Assembly (NCBI RefSeq): GCF_014641615.1
Contig: NZ_BMIB01000002.1
Span: 1,240,001-1,304,000 of the forward strand
Source: Filimonas zeae
Lineage (GTDB): Bacteria > Bacteroidota > Bacteroidia > Chitinophagales > Chitinophagaceae
DNA: 64,000 nucleotides
Direction of reading: 5' to 3'
The stretch's first letter is position 1; each line of letters begins with the position of its first letter. The translations under genes and the position numbers were made by a program. The notes under the pieces were generated by a model. It worked only from the letters and a program-made list of their open reading frames with translations. It did no database searches and had not been told where the DNA came from. This document shows positions 35,715 through 45,528 of this stretch, piece after piece.

Positions 35715-36611
35715 ATGCAATTTACCGATCACCTTTTAATGATACGCCCCGTTCAGTTCACCTTTAACGAGCAAACGGCGGTAAACAATGCCTTTCAGCA
35801 AGCCGGTCACCAGGCAGATGCACAAGCCAAAGCCCTGGCCGAATTTGACAATTTTGTACACCTGCTGCGTGAGAACGGAGTAAGGGTTACCATTATTAAC
35901 GATACCCCGGAACCACATACACCGGATTCTATTTTTCCCAATAACTGGATTTCTTTTCACGAAGAGCGTATTTGCTTATACCCCATGTATGCCGCCAACA
36001 GACGGCAGGAAAGAAACCCCGCTATTATTGCGCAAATACTGGAAGAGAGTGGCCCGCTGCCTGTACTCGACTTTTCATATTACGAAAAGGAAAACCTGTT
36101 TCTGGAAGGTACCGGCAGCATGGTACTGGATCGTATAGCCCGTAAAGCCTATGCCTGCCTATCGCCCCGGACAGATGAAAACGTGTTACATATTTTTGGC
36201 GAGCAGATGAACTATACGCCGGTAGTATTCCACGCGGTAGATGAAAACAACCAGGACATTTACCACACCAACGTGGTAATGTGTATTGCTGATAATTACG
36301 CGGTGGTATGCCTGGACGCCATTGTTGATGCTACAGAAAAAGCAGCAGTAACTGCCTCTCTGCAAAACGATGGTAAAGAAATAATACCCATAAGCTGGCA
36401 ACAGATGAACCACTTTGCCGGTAACATGCTACAGGTACAAAGCACGCAGGCAGAGCGGCTGCTGGTAATGAGTACACAGGCATGGACCTCGTTAAACCCA
36501 CAGCAGCAGCAGCAATTACAGCAATATAACAGAGTAATACACGCACCACTGGATACTATTGAAACCAATGGTGGCGGCAGCGCACGTTGTATGCTGGCAG
36601 AAGTTTTTTAA
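35715..36611 (+). CDS. ctlX: Citrulline-utilisation hydrolase-type amidinotransferase (CtlX-like)
   Basis: Amidinotransferase-superfamily hydrolase of 298 aa. Visible are LLMIRPVQFTFNEQTAVNN at the start, the PDSIFPNNWISFH motif (near 75-87), FLEGTGSMVLDR (around 138-149), YHTNVVMCI with the catalytic His (about 185), and NGGGSARCMLAEVF with the nucleophilic Cys at the extreme C-terminus. This is the pattern of the CtlX family, associated with citrulline to ornithine conversion. Together with the upstream deiminase it would form a short arginine-citrulline-ornithine route that releases ammonia. The genes are probably one operon, closed by a terminator. Confidence 0.9.
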   Translation: MQFTDHLLMIRPVQFTFNEQTAVNNAFQQAGHQADAQAKALAEFDNFVHLLRENGVRVTIINDTPEPHTPDSIFPNNWISFHEERICLYPMYAANRRQERNPAIIAQILEESGPLPVLDFSYYEKENLFLEGTGSMVLDRIARKAYACLSPRTDENVLHIFGEQMNYTPVVFHAVDENNQDIYHTNVVMCIADNYAVVCLDAIVDATEKAAVTASLQNDGKEIIPISWQQMNHFAGNMLQVQSTQAERLLVMSTQAWTSLNPQQQQQLQQYNRVIHAPLDTIETNGGGSARCMLAEVF

Positions 36612-36625
36612 TATAGTAAGGCCCT

Positions 36626-36660
36626 AGCCTGTTTGCTTATGCAGACAGGCTTTCTTTTAT
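36626..36660 (+). terminator. Terminator after ctlX
   Basis: The arms AGCCTGT and ACAGGCT, with inner GC pairs, are followed by TTCTTTT. The hairpin overlaps the 3' end of the convergent reductase gene. Confidence 0.65.
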
Positions 36661-37527
36661 CCCTGCGGCAAAGCCCACCGGCGCAAACGCCAACTCCTGC
36701 TCCGCCTTGCGTATAATCAGCCCTGCTTTCTTCGCACGTTGTACAATCTCCGGAAAGGTATCTGCTGTAACAGGTGTTATTACAGCGCTATCCAGTTGTA
36801 ATTCGTTGGCCACAGCAAGCGCCATCTGGTAAGGCGTTATTTCTTCCTTGCCCGACAAATGATAAATGCCGTTTTTTTGTAACCGCGCTATGGCTTCCAG
36901 CCCCTGGCAAATATCTCCCACATACGTAGGTGTGCGCAGCTGATCGTTTACCACTTTTATAGGCTTACCCTGCTCCAGGCTTTGCCTTACCCACTGCACA
37001 AAACCACCACGCAATCCTTCCCATACCGCACCGTACATAAATACCGGGCGTATAATAGCATAGTGCTTCATTGCGGAGGCTACCAGTTGCTCAGATTGCA
37101 ACTTGCTTTCCCCGTAAAAGTTCAGCGGTGCAGGGGTAACCGTTTCATCATGTGGGCCATTATCGGGCAGCACAAAATCGGTAGATACGTATATAAAATG
37201 AACAGGCTTGTTCAGGCTGTTGGCAGCATCCGTTAAATAGCGTGTTACCTCTACGTTGTGCAACAAACAGGCTTCGCGCTGTACGTGGCATTCATCGGGC
37301 TTGCTCATGGCAGCAGAATGTATAATTACATCGGGCTGTGTCTGCTGCACCAGGGCATGCACTTCTGTGGCGTTGGTTAAGTCTGCCGCAGCATACTTTT
37401 GCACAAAGGTAGCCGGCAAACGGCTGTTGCCGCGGCCTGTGGCTATTACCTCATGCCCTGCCTGTTGCAGGTACAGGCAAAGATGCTGCCCTAAAAATCC
37501 GTTAGCTCCGGTAACAAGTATTTTCAT
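36637..37527 (-). CDS. RmlD-like SDR (NAD-dependent epimerase/dehydratase family)
   Basis: Extended short-chain dehydrogenase of 296 aa. The Rossmann motif is VTGANGFLGQHL (residues 5-16). DVIIHSAAMSKPDEC (about 66-80) and YVSTDFVL with the catalytic Ser/Thr follow. The YxxxK active site is FYGESKLQSE (Tyr about 139). RTPTYVGDIC matches dTDP-4-dehydrorhamnose reductase (RmlD) substrate-domain motifs. No other rhamnose genes are nearby, so it may act on another sugar nucleotide. It starts 8 bp after the stop of the peptide-binding lipoprotein gene and is probably co-transcribed with it. Confidence 0.88.
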   Translation of the reverse strand: MKILVTGANGFLGQHLCLYLQQAGHEVIATGRGNSRLPATFVQKYAAADLTNATEVHALVQQTQPDVIIHSAAMSKPDECHVQREACLLHNVEVTRYLTDAANSLNKPVHFIYVSTDFVLPDNGPHDETVTPAPLNFYGESKLQSEQLVASAMKHYAIIRPVFMYGAVWEGLRGGFVQWVRQSLEQGKPIKVVNDQLRTPTYVGDICQGLEAIARLQKNGIYHLSGKEEITPYQMALAVANELQLDSAVITPVTADTFPEIVQRAKKAGLIIRKAEQELAFAPVGFAAGIKESLSA

Positions 37528-37535
37528 GTGTTTAG

Positions 37536-39221
37536 TTAAGAGGGGTTTTGTATGTACACCCTGCGTAGTTCCAGCAGATTCAGGGCGTTGGGTTGCATGT
37601 TGTGTACATCGGGGTTTACCAGATGAATTACCATATCATAAAACAAAGGCACCACCGGCGCATCGTCAATCACCAACTGATCCATCTGGCGGTACAATAT
37701 ATACCGCAGCGAATCGTTGGTTTCCCGCAGTGCCGCTTCGTACAGGCGGTCAAAGGCAGGGTTCTTATAACGGGTATAATTGGGTGGCGCGGGGTTTTTA
37801 CTGTAAAACAGCGTCATAAAGTTTTCCGCATCAGGATAGTCCGCTATCCAGCTACCCCGGAAAAACAAAGCATTGGAATGCGAAGTCAATTCCAGCAACA
37901 GGCTTTTCTGCACCACTTCAACCTGCACGTTAATGCCTACCTCATCCAGCTCGCGGGCCACAAAGCTGGCCATATCAGCATATACCGGAATAGTAAGCAG
38001 TTTGGTTACCGGCCAGGTGGCTGCATTGCCCAGGCCTGCCTGTTTCAGCAGCTCGCGGGCTTTGGCCGGGTTATACGGATAGCCTTTAACCAACTGCTCA
38101 TTTTGCGAAGGCAATCCCCCGGGTACCATGCCCGCTTCTGCCGGCAAGCCTATAGAATTGCGCAGGTACATCATCAGCTTGCGCCGGTCAATAGCGTAGT
38201 TAATAGCCTGCCGTATGGCCTTGCTGCGCAGGGGCGAACCTTTCAGCAGCGGGTTCTCTTCATCCGTTAAAATGCCAAAGTATTCTGTGGCCAGGTAGGC
38301 ATGTTTATGCAATAGTATCTTATCCTTCCACTGCGGCCGCAGGGTGCCTGTTTTGGTAAGCACTTCATCTTTAAAAGAGGGTTCTATATCATTGATAAAA
38401 CTTAAGCGCCCCTGTCTGAATTGCAGAAACTCGGTAGCGCGGTTATCGTAAAAACTCACATGCACCGCATCCAGATAAGGCAGCTGTTTACCAATGCTAT
38501 CCTTTTCCCAATACTGCGGGTTCTTTTCCAGCACCAGCGATTGCCCTTCTACCCAAAACTTAAACCGGAACGGGCCTGTACCACAGGGGTGGCGGCGAAA
38601 GTCACGGCCGTAATGGTCTACCACCTCGCGCGGTATTACGCTGCAATACTGCATACTCAGTATACCCAGTATAGGGTGGAAAGGTTGCAGCAAACGCAGG
38701 CAGAAAGTACTATCATCCACAGCAGTAAAACCCTGCTCCGCAATGCGGTTGTTAAATATCCAGGCACCACTGCTGGCGGTGGTTTTATCTGTAATACGTT
38801 GCAGGCTGTACACCACATCCTGCGCCGTCATTCTGCGCCCACGGCCACCGGCAAACACTTCATTGTCGTGAAAAAATACATCCTGCCGCAGATGGAAAGT
38901 GTATAGTAACCGATCGGGGCTTATATCCCAGCGTAACGCCAGCGAAGGGGCAATGCTGCCATTGCTGTCTACCTCAACAAGTGTATTATACAACTGATGG
39001 GTAGCCCACATAATACTCTGGTTTTTGGCAAAAGCCGGGTCCAGGGTAGCTATGCCGGTAGCCTCGTTGTAAAAGAATACCTGCTTATTGGTAGCATCGC
39101 CACCTTTACAGCCAGCCAGCAAAAGGCATAAACACCAGATACAGGCAAGGCAGGTGCTTTTGCTACCTGTAAGTATTACACCCCACCGCTTTGCCCCTGT
39201 AAATGCCTGCACTCCTTTCAT
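37536..39221 (-). CDS. ABC transporter substrate-binding lipoprotein, peptide/SBP_bac_5 family
   Basis: Solute-binding protein of 561 aa of the DppA/OppA type. A long N-region and hydrophobic core end in a lipobox (LLLAGC, Cys near residue 38). SBP_bac_5 features follow: TLDPAFAKNQ at the start of the domain, LHTTL-like QLYNTLVEV, LRWDISPDRLLYTFHLRQDVFFHD, the GTGPFRF motif, IRQAINYAIDR (near 335), and GSWIADYPDAENFM in the C-lobe. It would bind peptides in the periplasm. No permease or ATPase adjoins; the nearest related gene is the DppB-like permease 14 kb away. Confidence 0.92.
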   Translation of the reverse strand: MKGVQAFTGAKRWGVILTGSKSTCLACIWCLCLLLAGCKGGDATNKQVFFYNEATGIATLDPAFAKNQSIMWATHQLYNTLVEVDSNGSIAPSLALRWDISPDRLLYTFHLRQDVFFHDNEVFAGGRGRRMTAQDVVYSLQRITDKTTASSGAWIFNNRIAEQGFTAVDDSTFCLRLLQPFHPILGILSMQYCSVIPREVVDHYGRDFRRHPCGTGPFRFKFWVEGQSLVLEKNPQYWEKDSIGKQLPYLDAVHVSFYDNRATEFLQFRQGRLSFINDIEPSFKDEVLTKTGTLRPQWKDKILLHKHAYLATEYFGILTDEENPLLKGSPLRSKAIRQAINYAIDRRKLMMYLRNSIGLPAEAGMVPGGLPSQNEQLVKGYPYNPAKARELLKQAGLGNAATWPVTKLLTIPVYADMASFVARELDEVGINVQVEVVQKSLLLELTSHSNALFFRGSWIADYPDAENFMTLFYSKNPAPPNYTRYKNPAFDRLYEAALRETNDSLRYILYRQMDQLVIDDAPVVPLFYDMVIHLVNPDVHNMQPNALNLLELRRVYIQNPS

Positions 39222-39247
39222 TATATCGAATATCCTATTTTTAGTGT

Positions 39248-40912
39248 ATGAAACGCTTATTTTCTGCTCTGTTTTTACTTACCGCTTCTATTACCCAGGC
39301 GCAACTGATGACTGATAAACCTGCCGGTACACATGCCGATTCGTTACGCGGCTCGCTCAACGCCGAAAGAACCTGGTGGGATGTGCAGCATTACGCCATT
39401 TCCGTACAGCCCGATATAAAAGAACAAACCATCAGCGGTAAAAACACAATACGTTACAAAGTAGTCAGCGACAGTTACCCTGCTTTTATGCAGATTGACC
39501 TGCAGGAGCCTATGTTAATTGACAGTGTGCTGTTTGGCAACAGCCGCCGCCCCATGCGTTTTACCCGCGAAGGCAATGCCTGGCATGTACAGGCCCCCAA
39601 ACAGGTGCTCAACAGCACCGGAGAAATTACCGTTTACTTCCACGGCACACCCCGCAAAGCCGTAACCCCGCCGTGGGATGGTGGCTGGATATGGTCGCGC
39701 GATGCCAAAGGCAACCCCTGGATAACCGTTGCCTGCCAGGGTTTGGGTGCCAGCGTTTGGTACCCTTGTAAAGACCATCAGAGCGACGAACCCGATGCAG
39801 GTGCTGATCTCAACATTACCGTACCCGATGCACTGGTAGCCGTAGGCAATGGCAGGCTGGCAGGCAAGCAAAGCAGCAATGGCCTTACCACCTGGCAGTG
39901 GCAGGTAGTAAACCCTATTAACAACTACAACCTTATACCCTACATTGGTAAATACGAAAACTATACTAATACCCTGCAAGGCGCTAAAGGCACACTGGAC
40001 CTGAGCTATTGGGCGCTGGATTATGATATGCCCAAAGCAAAAGAACAATACCAGCAGGTAAAACTGATGCTACGCGCTTTTGAATACTGGTTTGGCGCCT
40101 ACCCGTTTTATGAGGATGGCTATAAGATTATACAAACCCCACACCTGGGCATGGAACACCAGAGCGCTATTGCCTATGGCAACAAGTTTAAAAACGGCTA
40201 CCTGGGCGGCGATTTAAGCGGTACGGGCTGGGGCTTGAAATGGGACTTTATTATCGTTCACGAAAGCGGGCATGAGTGGTTTGCCAACAACATTACCTCT
40301 AAGGATATAGCAGATATGTGGATTCATGAAAGCTTTACCAACTACAGCGAAACACTGTTTACAGAATACTATTATGGCAAAGAAGCCGGTACAGATTATT
40401 GCCTGGGCACCCGTAAAAAAATAGTGAACGATAAACCCATCATAGGCCCCTATGGCGTTAACCAGGAAGGCAGTGGCGATATGTATTACAAAGGCGGTAA
40501 TCTTATTCACACCATACGCCATTGTATACATAACGATACGTTGTTCCGCAGCATACTCACCGGCTTAAACACCACCTTTTACCACCAAACAGTTACTACA
40601 CAGCAGGTAGAAGATTACATAAGTACACGCGCAGGTTTTTCGCTGGCTAAAGTGTTTCATCAGTATCTGCGTACCACAGCTATTCCGGAGCTGGAATATT
40701 ATCAGAAAGGCAACCAATTCCACTATCGTTGGAACAATTGCGTAACCGGGTTTGATATGCCACTGGTACTGGATAATGGCAAAGCCACCTTGCAGCTGAA
40801 GCCCACCAAAAGCTGGCAATCAGTAACGTTGCAGGCAAATCAGCAGGCATTAACGGTACCTGATTTTATTACGCGGTATTATTACGTAACTGTGCAAAAG
40901 AGAAAGCCATAA
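39248..40912 (+). CDS. M1 family metallopeptidase (aminopeptidase N-like), exported
   Basis: Zinc aminopeptidase of 554 aa with a Sec signal peptide (KRLFSALFLLTASITQAQ). The N-terminal beta-sandwich contains VQHYAISVQPDIKEQTISG. The catalytic domain carries LGMEHQSAIAYGN, a GxMEN variant for substrate anchoring. The zinc motif HESGHEW (His338, Glu339, His342) with the third ligand Glu in WIHESFTNYSE completes the HExxH-x18-E signature. The helical C-terminal domain of larger M1 enzymes is absent, as in many Bacteroidota forms. It is predicted to be periplasmic or surface-associated. It is divergent from the binding-protein gene, 26 bp between starts. A -7-like TATTTTTA sits 4 nt before the ATG. 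Confidence 0.94.
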   Translation: MKRLFSALFLLTASITQAQLMTDKPAGTHADSLRGSLNAERTWWDVQHYAISVQPDIKEQTISGKNTIRYKVVSDSYPAFMQIDLQEPMLIDSVLFGNSRRPMRFTREGNAWHVQAPKQVLNSTGEITVYFHGTPRKAVTPPWDGGWIWSRDAKGNPWITVACQGLGASVWYPCKDHQSDEPDAGADLNITVPDALVAVGNGRLAGKQSSNGLTTWQWQVVNPINNYNLIPYIGKYENYTNTLQGAKGTLDLSYWALDYDMPKAKEQYQQVKLMLRAFEYWFGAYPFYEDGYKIIQTPHLGMEHQSAIAYGNKFKNGYLGGDLSGTGWGLKWDFIIVHESGHEWFANNITSKDIADMWIHESFTNYSETLFTEYYYGKEAGTDYCLGTRKKIVNDKPIIGPYGVNQEGSGDMYYKGGNLIHTIRHCIHNDTLFRSILTGLNTTFYHQTVTTQQVEDYISTRAGFSLAKVFHQYLRTTAIPELEYYQKGNQFHYRWNNCVTGFDMPLVLDNGKATLQLKPTKSWQSVTLQANQQALTVPDFITRYYYVTVQKRKP

Positions 40913-40937
40913 CCTCTGTCGAAGCATAAATGCAACC

Positions 40938-41651
40938 TTACTTTCTGGAAACTCTGCCCGCACCACGGTAGCGGGGTTTCCAGTAGGCATCGTTCAGGTC
41001 GCTCACCATTACACCGTTACTGGTAGAAGCGTGTACAAACTTATTGTTGAAGAGATAAATACCTACGTGCGATATTTTACGGCCGGAGGTATGGAAAAAC
41101 ACATAATCCCCTTCCTTCAGGTCTTCCATATCAATTCGGTTGCTCTGGTCGTACTGCTCCTGCGCAGTGCGGGGTACCGTAGCACCATACACATCGCGCA
41201 TTACCGCCAGGGTAAAGCCGGAACAATCCACACAATTTTGTGTGTTGCCGCCTAAACAATAGCGGGTACCCCACCACTGGTCCAGCGAGCGCAGCAGCGC
41301 CATATTGGTCAGCTTTTCTACCGAGGCGTCCAGTATAATGGCAAACTTCAGTTGCAGCCATTCTGCCCGCTCTATATTCATTCCGGTAGCCGGCACATCA
41401 TCTTCCGGCTGGTATAGCTTACCTTTTTTGCCACCGCTGGAGGCATGTTTAGAAGTTACCACCGAACCGGGTTTTACCTCAATATCATCTATAAACCTGC
41501 CATCGCCAGAGCGCGTACGGGTACTGCTCTTACCGGTTTTGGTTGTGGAATGGTCTTTCGCACCTATATTTTTAATGCTTTTACAGCTGGCAACAGAAGC
41601 CAGTGTTAAACAAGCACATATTACATTTCTGCATCTATATAATAGTAACAT
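40938..41651 (-). CDS. NlpC/P60 (C40) family peptidase, lipoprotein
   Basis: Peptidoglycan endopeptidase of 237 aa. The signal peptide has a lipobox (LASVASC, Cys23), then a Lys/Ser/Thr-rich linker of about 80 residues. The C40 domain carries catalytic Cys in NCVDCSGFTLAVM (about 143), His in KISHVGIYLFNN (near 193) and a third polar residue in VHASTSNGV. It would cleave D-Glu-mDAP type bonds and is anchored to the outer membrane. It is convergent with the M1 peptidase gene and divergent from dnaE. Confidence 0.93.
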   Translation of the reverse strand: MLLLYRCRNVICACLTLASVASCKSIKNIGAKDHSTTKTGKSSTRTRSGDGRFIDDIEVKPGSVVTSKHASSGGKKGKLYQPEDDVPATGMNIERAEWLQLKFAIILDASVEKLTNMALLRSLDQWWGTRYCLGGNTQNCVDCSGFTLAVMRDVYGATVPRTAQEQYDQSNRIDMEDLKEGDYVFFHTSGRKISHVGIYLFNNKFVHASTSNGVMVSDLNDAYWKPRYRGAGRVSRK

Positions 41652-41797
41652 CGCTGCAATATAGCCCCCCGTTTTTTACACGTAACATTTATATGCCTCT
41701 TTTTTGCTTTTCGTTAAGAAATAGAAATCACAACCGGCACGCATAATGTGGATTTCTTCACCTTTTCCAGACAATATTTTTAGCCGAAATTTGCAGC

Positions 41798-44700
41798 ATG
41801 TGCCAATTCTCTCACTTACACGTACACACGCAGTTCTCTTTGCTGGATGGAGCTGCTTCTATTGATAGCCTTTATAAAAAAGCCGCCAAAGACAATATGC
41901 CCGGCCTTGCTATTACCGACCACGGTAATATGTTTGGGGTGTTTGACTTTGTAAACCAGGCATGGAAAAATACCCGGGTTATAGGTAAGGATGAAAAAGG
42001 TAAAGACATTACCGAGCCGGTGGTAAAGCCTATTGTGGGTTGCGAGTTTTATGTGGTGGAAGACCGTTTTCGTAAATCGTTCTCTAAAGAGCAGCGCGAT
42101 GAGCGTTTTCATCAGGTGCTGCTGGCTAAAAACAAACAGGGTTACCAGAACCTGGTTAAACTTACCTCCGCAGGTTTTATTGAGGGTATGTATAGCAAAT
42201 ACCCGCGTATTGATAAAAGCCTGATTGTAAAATACCATGAAGGGCTGATTGCCACCACCTGCTGTATAGGTGCCTCTGTTCCGCAAGCCATTTTGTATAA
42301 AAGTGAAGAAGAAGCAGAAAAAGAGTTTCAGTGGTGGTTAGACCTGTTTGGGGAGGACTTTATTATTGAAATTCAGCGTCACGAAATAAAAGAGCAGGAG
42401 AAGATCAACTACACCCTGCTGCAGTACGCTAAAAAATACAATGTACCGGTTATTGCCACCAACGATAGCCACTATACCGACCAGGAAGATTACAACGCCC
42501 ACGACATTCTGTTGTGTATAAACACCGGCGAAAAAAAGAGTACACCGGGTTTTGACGACTTTGTAAACGATGATACGCAGGTAAAAAACCGCCGTTTTAA
42601 ATTCCCGAACGATCAGTTCTATTTTAAAACCACTGAAGAGATGAAAAAGCTGTTCAGTGATGTGCCGGAGTCTATTGACAATACCAACATGATTGTAGAC
42701 AAGGTGGAGGTACTGAACCTGAAAAAGGACATCCTGCTGCCTGCCTTCCCGCTACCTAAAGAGTTTATTACCGGTGATGATGCCAACCTGAACCAGTGGA
42801 ACTTTCTGCACTATCTTACCTACGAGGGTGCCAGAGAACGCTATGGTGAAATTGAAGAGCATGTACGCGAGCGTCTGGACTTTGAGCTGTTCACCATTAA
42901 AACCATGGGGTTTGCGGGTTACTTCCTTATCGTATCGGACTTTATTAAGGCCGGGCGCGATCTGGGGGTATTCATAGGGCCCGGTCGTGGTTCGGCTGCC
43001 GGTAGTGCGGTGGCCTATTGTATTGGTATTACCAATATCGACCCCATTAAGTACAACCTGCTGTTCGAACGTTTTCTGAACCCCGACCGTAAGTCGATGC
43101 CGGATATTGATACGGACTTCGATGATGAAGGCCGGCAAAAGGTTATCAACTACGTAGTTGATAAATACGGTAAAAATCAGGTAGCCCAGATTATTACCTA
43201 TGGTACCATGGCCGCCAAAATGAGTATCAAGGATGTGGCGCGTGCTATGGACCTGCCGCTGGCAGAATCTAACGCACTGGCTAAAATGGTACCTGATAAA
43301 CCGGGTATTGAATTAGGCCGTGTGTTACAGGCGCCACTTACTGCTAAAGACGGCCCCAAATCGCTGGAAGAAAAAGACGGTATTGGCCCTGACGATATAG
43401 AAAACGTAAAACGACTGCGCGAGGTATACCACGGCAACGATATGCGCGCAGAGGTGCTGCACGAAGCAGAAAGGCTGGAAGGCTCTGTACGTAACACCGG
43501 CATACACGCGGCAGGTATCATCATTGCCCCCAGAGACCTTACAGATCTGTTGCCGGTATCCACCGCCAAAGACTCCGACCTCTGGGTTACGCAGTTTGAA
43601 GGAAGTATTATTGAAGATGCCGGTGTAATCAAGATGGACTTTCTGGGCTTGAAAACCCTCTCCATCATCAAAACCACACTGGATCTGATTAAGCAGAACC
43701 ACAATATTGAGATAACGATAGATGATGTTCCGCTGGATGATGAACTCACCTACGATCTGTATCAGAAAGGCGAAACCAACGCTACGTTTCAGTTTGAAAG
43801 TGTGGGTATGCAAAAATACCTGCGCGAACTGAAGCCGGATAAGTTTGCGGATCTCATTGCCATGAACGCCTTGTACCGTCCCGGCCCAATTGCGTACATC
43901 CCCAACTTTATCGACCGTAAACACGGGCGTGAGGTAATTACCTATGACCTTGCTGACATGGAAGGCGATCTGGCCGATACCTACGGTATTACCGTATATC
44001 AGGAACAGGTGATGCTGCTGTCGCAGAAACTCGCAGGCTTTTCCAAAGGGGATGCGGACGTACTGCGTAAAGCCATGGGTAAGAAACAGAAGGCCGTACT
44101 GGATAAAATGAAAACCCAGTTTATTAAAGGGGCGGTAGAAAAAGGCCACCCCGAAGAAGTACTGGATAAAGTATGGACCGACTGGGAAGCGTTTGCCCAG
44201 TACGCGTTTAACAAATCGCACTCTACCTGTTACGCCTTCGTGGCCTACCAGACTGCGTACCTGAAAGCCCACTACCCTGCGGAATATATGTCCGGCGTAC
44301 TTAACCACGCAGGTAGTATTGAAAAAATCACCTTCTTTATGGAAGAGTGTAAACGTATGGGCATTACCGTGTTGGGTCCGGATATCAACGAATCTAAAAA
44401 AGGCTTCTCCCCTAACCGCCGTGGTGAAATACGTTTTGGTTTAGGTGGTTTGAAAGGCGTGGGTGAAGCAGCCATTGAAAATATTATTGAAGAGCGCAAC
44501 AACGGCGAGTATAAAGACATTTTCGACTTTATCAAGCGTGTTAACCAGCGTACCGTTAACAAAAAATCACTGGAAAGTCTGGTCTACTCCGGCACCTTTG
44601 ATTGCTTTAAAGATATGCACCGTGGTCAGTTCTTCTTCATTCCTAAAGATGATACCAAGAACAACCTGGAGCGTATTGTACTGTTCGGCAACCAGTACCA

Positions 44701-45466
44701 GGCCAACCTGAACCAGAGCAACAACAGCCTCTTTGGCGATTCGGTAATGCAGGAAATTCCGCCGCCGAAAATGACGCCGTGTGAGGAATGGACACTGACC
44801 GAAAAACTGGAACATGAAAAAGATGTAACCGGTATCTATATCAGCGGCCACCCGTTAGATCACTTCCGTTTTGAACTGAAGCACTATGGCATTACTTCAC
44901 TGGCAGACTTTAATGAAGTGAAGGATTCCACTACGCTGCAGGCTGCGGTGGGCAGCCGTAACTTCCGCCTGGCGGGTCTGGTAATTGATGCGCAGCACCG
45001 CGTTACCAAAACAGGGCGCAACTTTGGCATCCTTGCCATTGAAGACCTTACCGGCAGAACGGAAATGATGCTGTGGAGCGATGACTATGTTAAGTATCAG
45101 AACTACATGGAGAAGGGCAAGAACATTCTCATCAACGGCTCTTACAAACAACGCTTTAACTCCGGTACGTATGAGTTTAAGGTAACCAGCCTTACCCTGC
45201 TGGAAACACTGAAACAAAACCTTACCAGGCAGATAGAGCTGTCTATGCATCCTTCCGCGGTATCGGAAGAGTTTGTAACCTTCCTGGAGAAAAACGTAAA
45301 CGCCAACCCCGGAAACTCTACCATCCGGTTTACTATTAATGAGCCAAAAGAGAATATCAAAATTGGCCTGTATAGTATGGAAAAAGGGTTTCAGATGAAT
45401 GATGAACTGGCTATTTACCTGATGGATAACCCGGATGTAGATGTTACCGTAGGCTTAACAGGTTAA
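41798..45466 (+). CDS. dnaE: DNA polymerase III subunit alpha
   Basis: Replicative polymerase of 1222 aa. The PHP domain starts FSHLHVHTQFSLLDGAAS and continues with AITDHGNMFG (residues 36-49). The palm has GPGRGSAAGSAVAYCIGI and the catalytic PDIDTDFD (Asp436, 438 and 440). The fingers carry the GIHAAGIIIAP motif and YQEQVMLLSQ. The tandem HhH region (GLGGLKGVGEAAIENI) is followed by an OB fold with FRLAGLVIDAQHRVTKTG and DLTGRTEMMLWSDDY. The C-terminal region is shorter than in E. coli DnaE. It is the core of the chromosomal replisome and is cytoplasmic. Upstream, TATTTTTA at 41775-41782 and the segment just before the ATG resemble -7 boxes. Confidence 0.98.
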   Translation: MCQFSHLHVHTQFSLLDGAASIDSLYKKAAKDNMPGLAITDHGNMFGVFDFVNQAWKNTRVIGKDEKGKDITEPVVKPIVGCEFYVVEDRFRKSFSKEQRDERFHQVLLAKNKQGYQNLVKLTSAGFIEGMYSKYPRIDKSLIVKYHEGLIATTCCIGASVPQAILYKSEEEAEKEFQWWLDLFGEDFIIEIQRHEIKEQEKINYTLLQYAKKYNVPVIATNDSHYTDQEDYNAHDILLCINTGEKKSTPGFDDFVNDDTQVKNRRFKFPNDQFYFKTTEEMKKLFSDVPESIDNTNMIVDKVEVLNLKKDILLPAFPLPKEFITGDDANLNQWNFLHYLTYEGARERYGEIEEHVRERLDFELFTIKTMGFAGYFLIVSDFIKAGRDLGVFIGPGRGSAAGSAVAYCIGITNIDPIKYNLLFERFLNPDRKSMPDIDTDFDDEGRQKVINYVVDKYGKNQVAQIITYGTMAAKMSIKDVARAMDLPLAESNALAKMVPDKPGIELGRVLQAPLTAKDGPKSLEEKDGIGPDDIENVKRLREVYHGNDMRAEVLHEAERLEGSVRNTGIHAAGIIIAPRDLTDLLPVSTAKDSDLWVTQFEGSIIEDAGVIKMDFLGLKTLSIIKTTLDLIKQNHNIEITIDDVPLDDELTYDLYQKGETNATFQFESVGMQKYLRELKPDKFADLIAMNALYRPGPIAYIPNFIDRKHGREVITYDLADMEGDLADTYGITVYQEQVMLLSQKLAGFSKGDADVLRKAMGKKQKAVLDKMKTQFIKGAVEKGHPEEVLDKVWTDWEAFAQYAFNKSHSTCYAFVAYQTAYLKAHYPAEYMSGVLNHAGSIEKITFFMEECKRMGITVLGPDINESKKGFSPNRRGEIRFGLGGLKGVGEAAIENIIEERNNGEYKDIFDFIKRVNQRTVNKKSLESLVYSGTFDCFKDMHRGQFFFIPKDDTKNNLERIVLFGNQYQANLNQSNNSLFGDSVMQEIPPPKMTPCEEWTLTEKLEHEKDVTGIYISGHPLDHFRFELKHYGITSLADFNEVKDSTTLQAAVGSRNFRLAGLVIDAQHRVTKTGRNFGILAIEDLTGRTEMMLWSDDYVKYQNYMEKGKNILINGSYKQRFNSGTYEFKVTSLTLLETLKQNLTRQIELSMHPSAVSEEFVTFLEKNVNANPGNSTIRFTINEPKENIKIGLYSMEKGFQMNDELAIYLMDNPDVDVTVGLTG

Positions 45467-45528
45467 TACATAGCGCATTGTAATCTGTGCATGATTATTG
45501 GTAACAGAACAGCCGTAAAACAACACGC

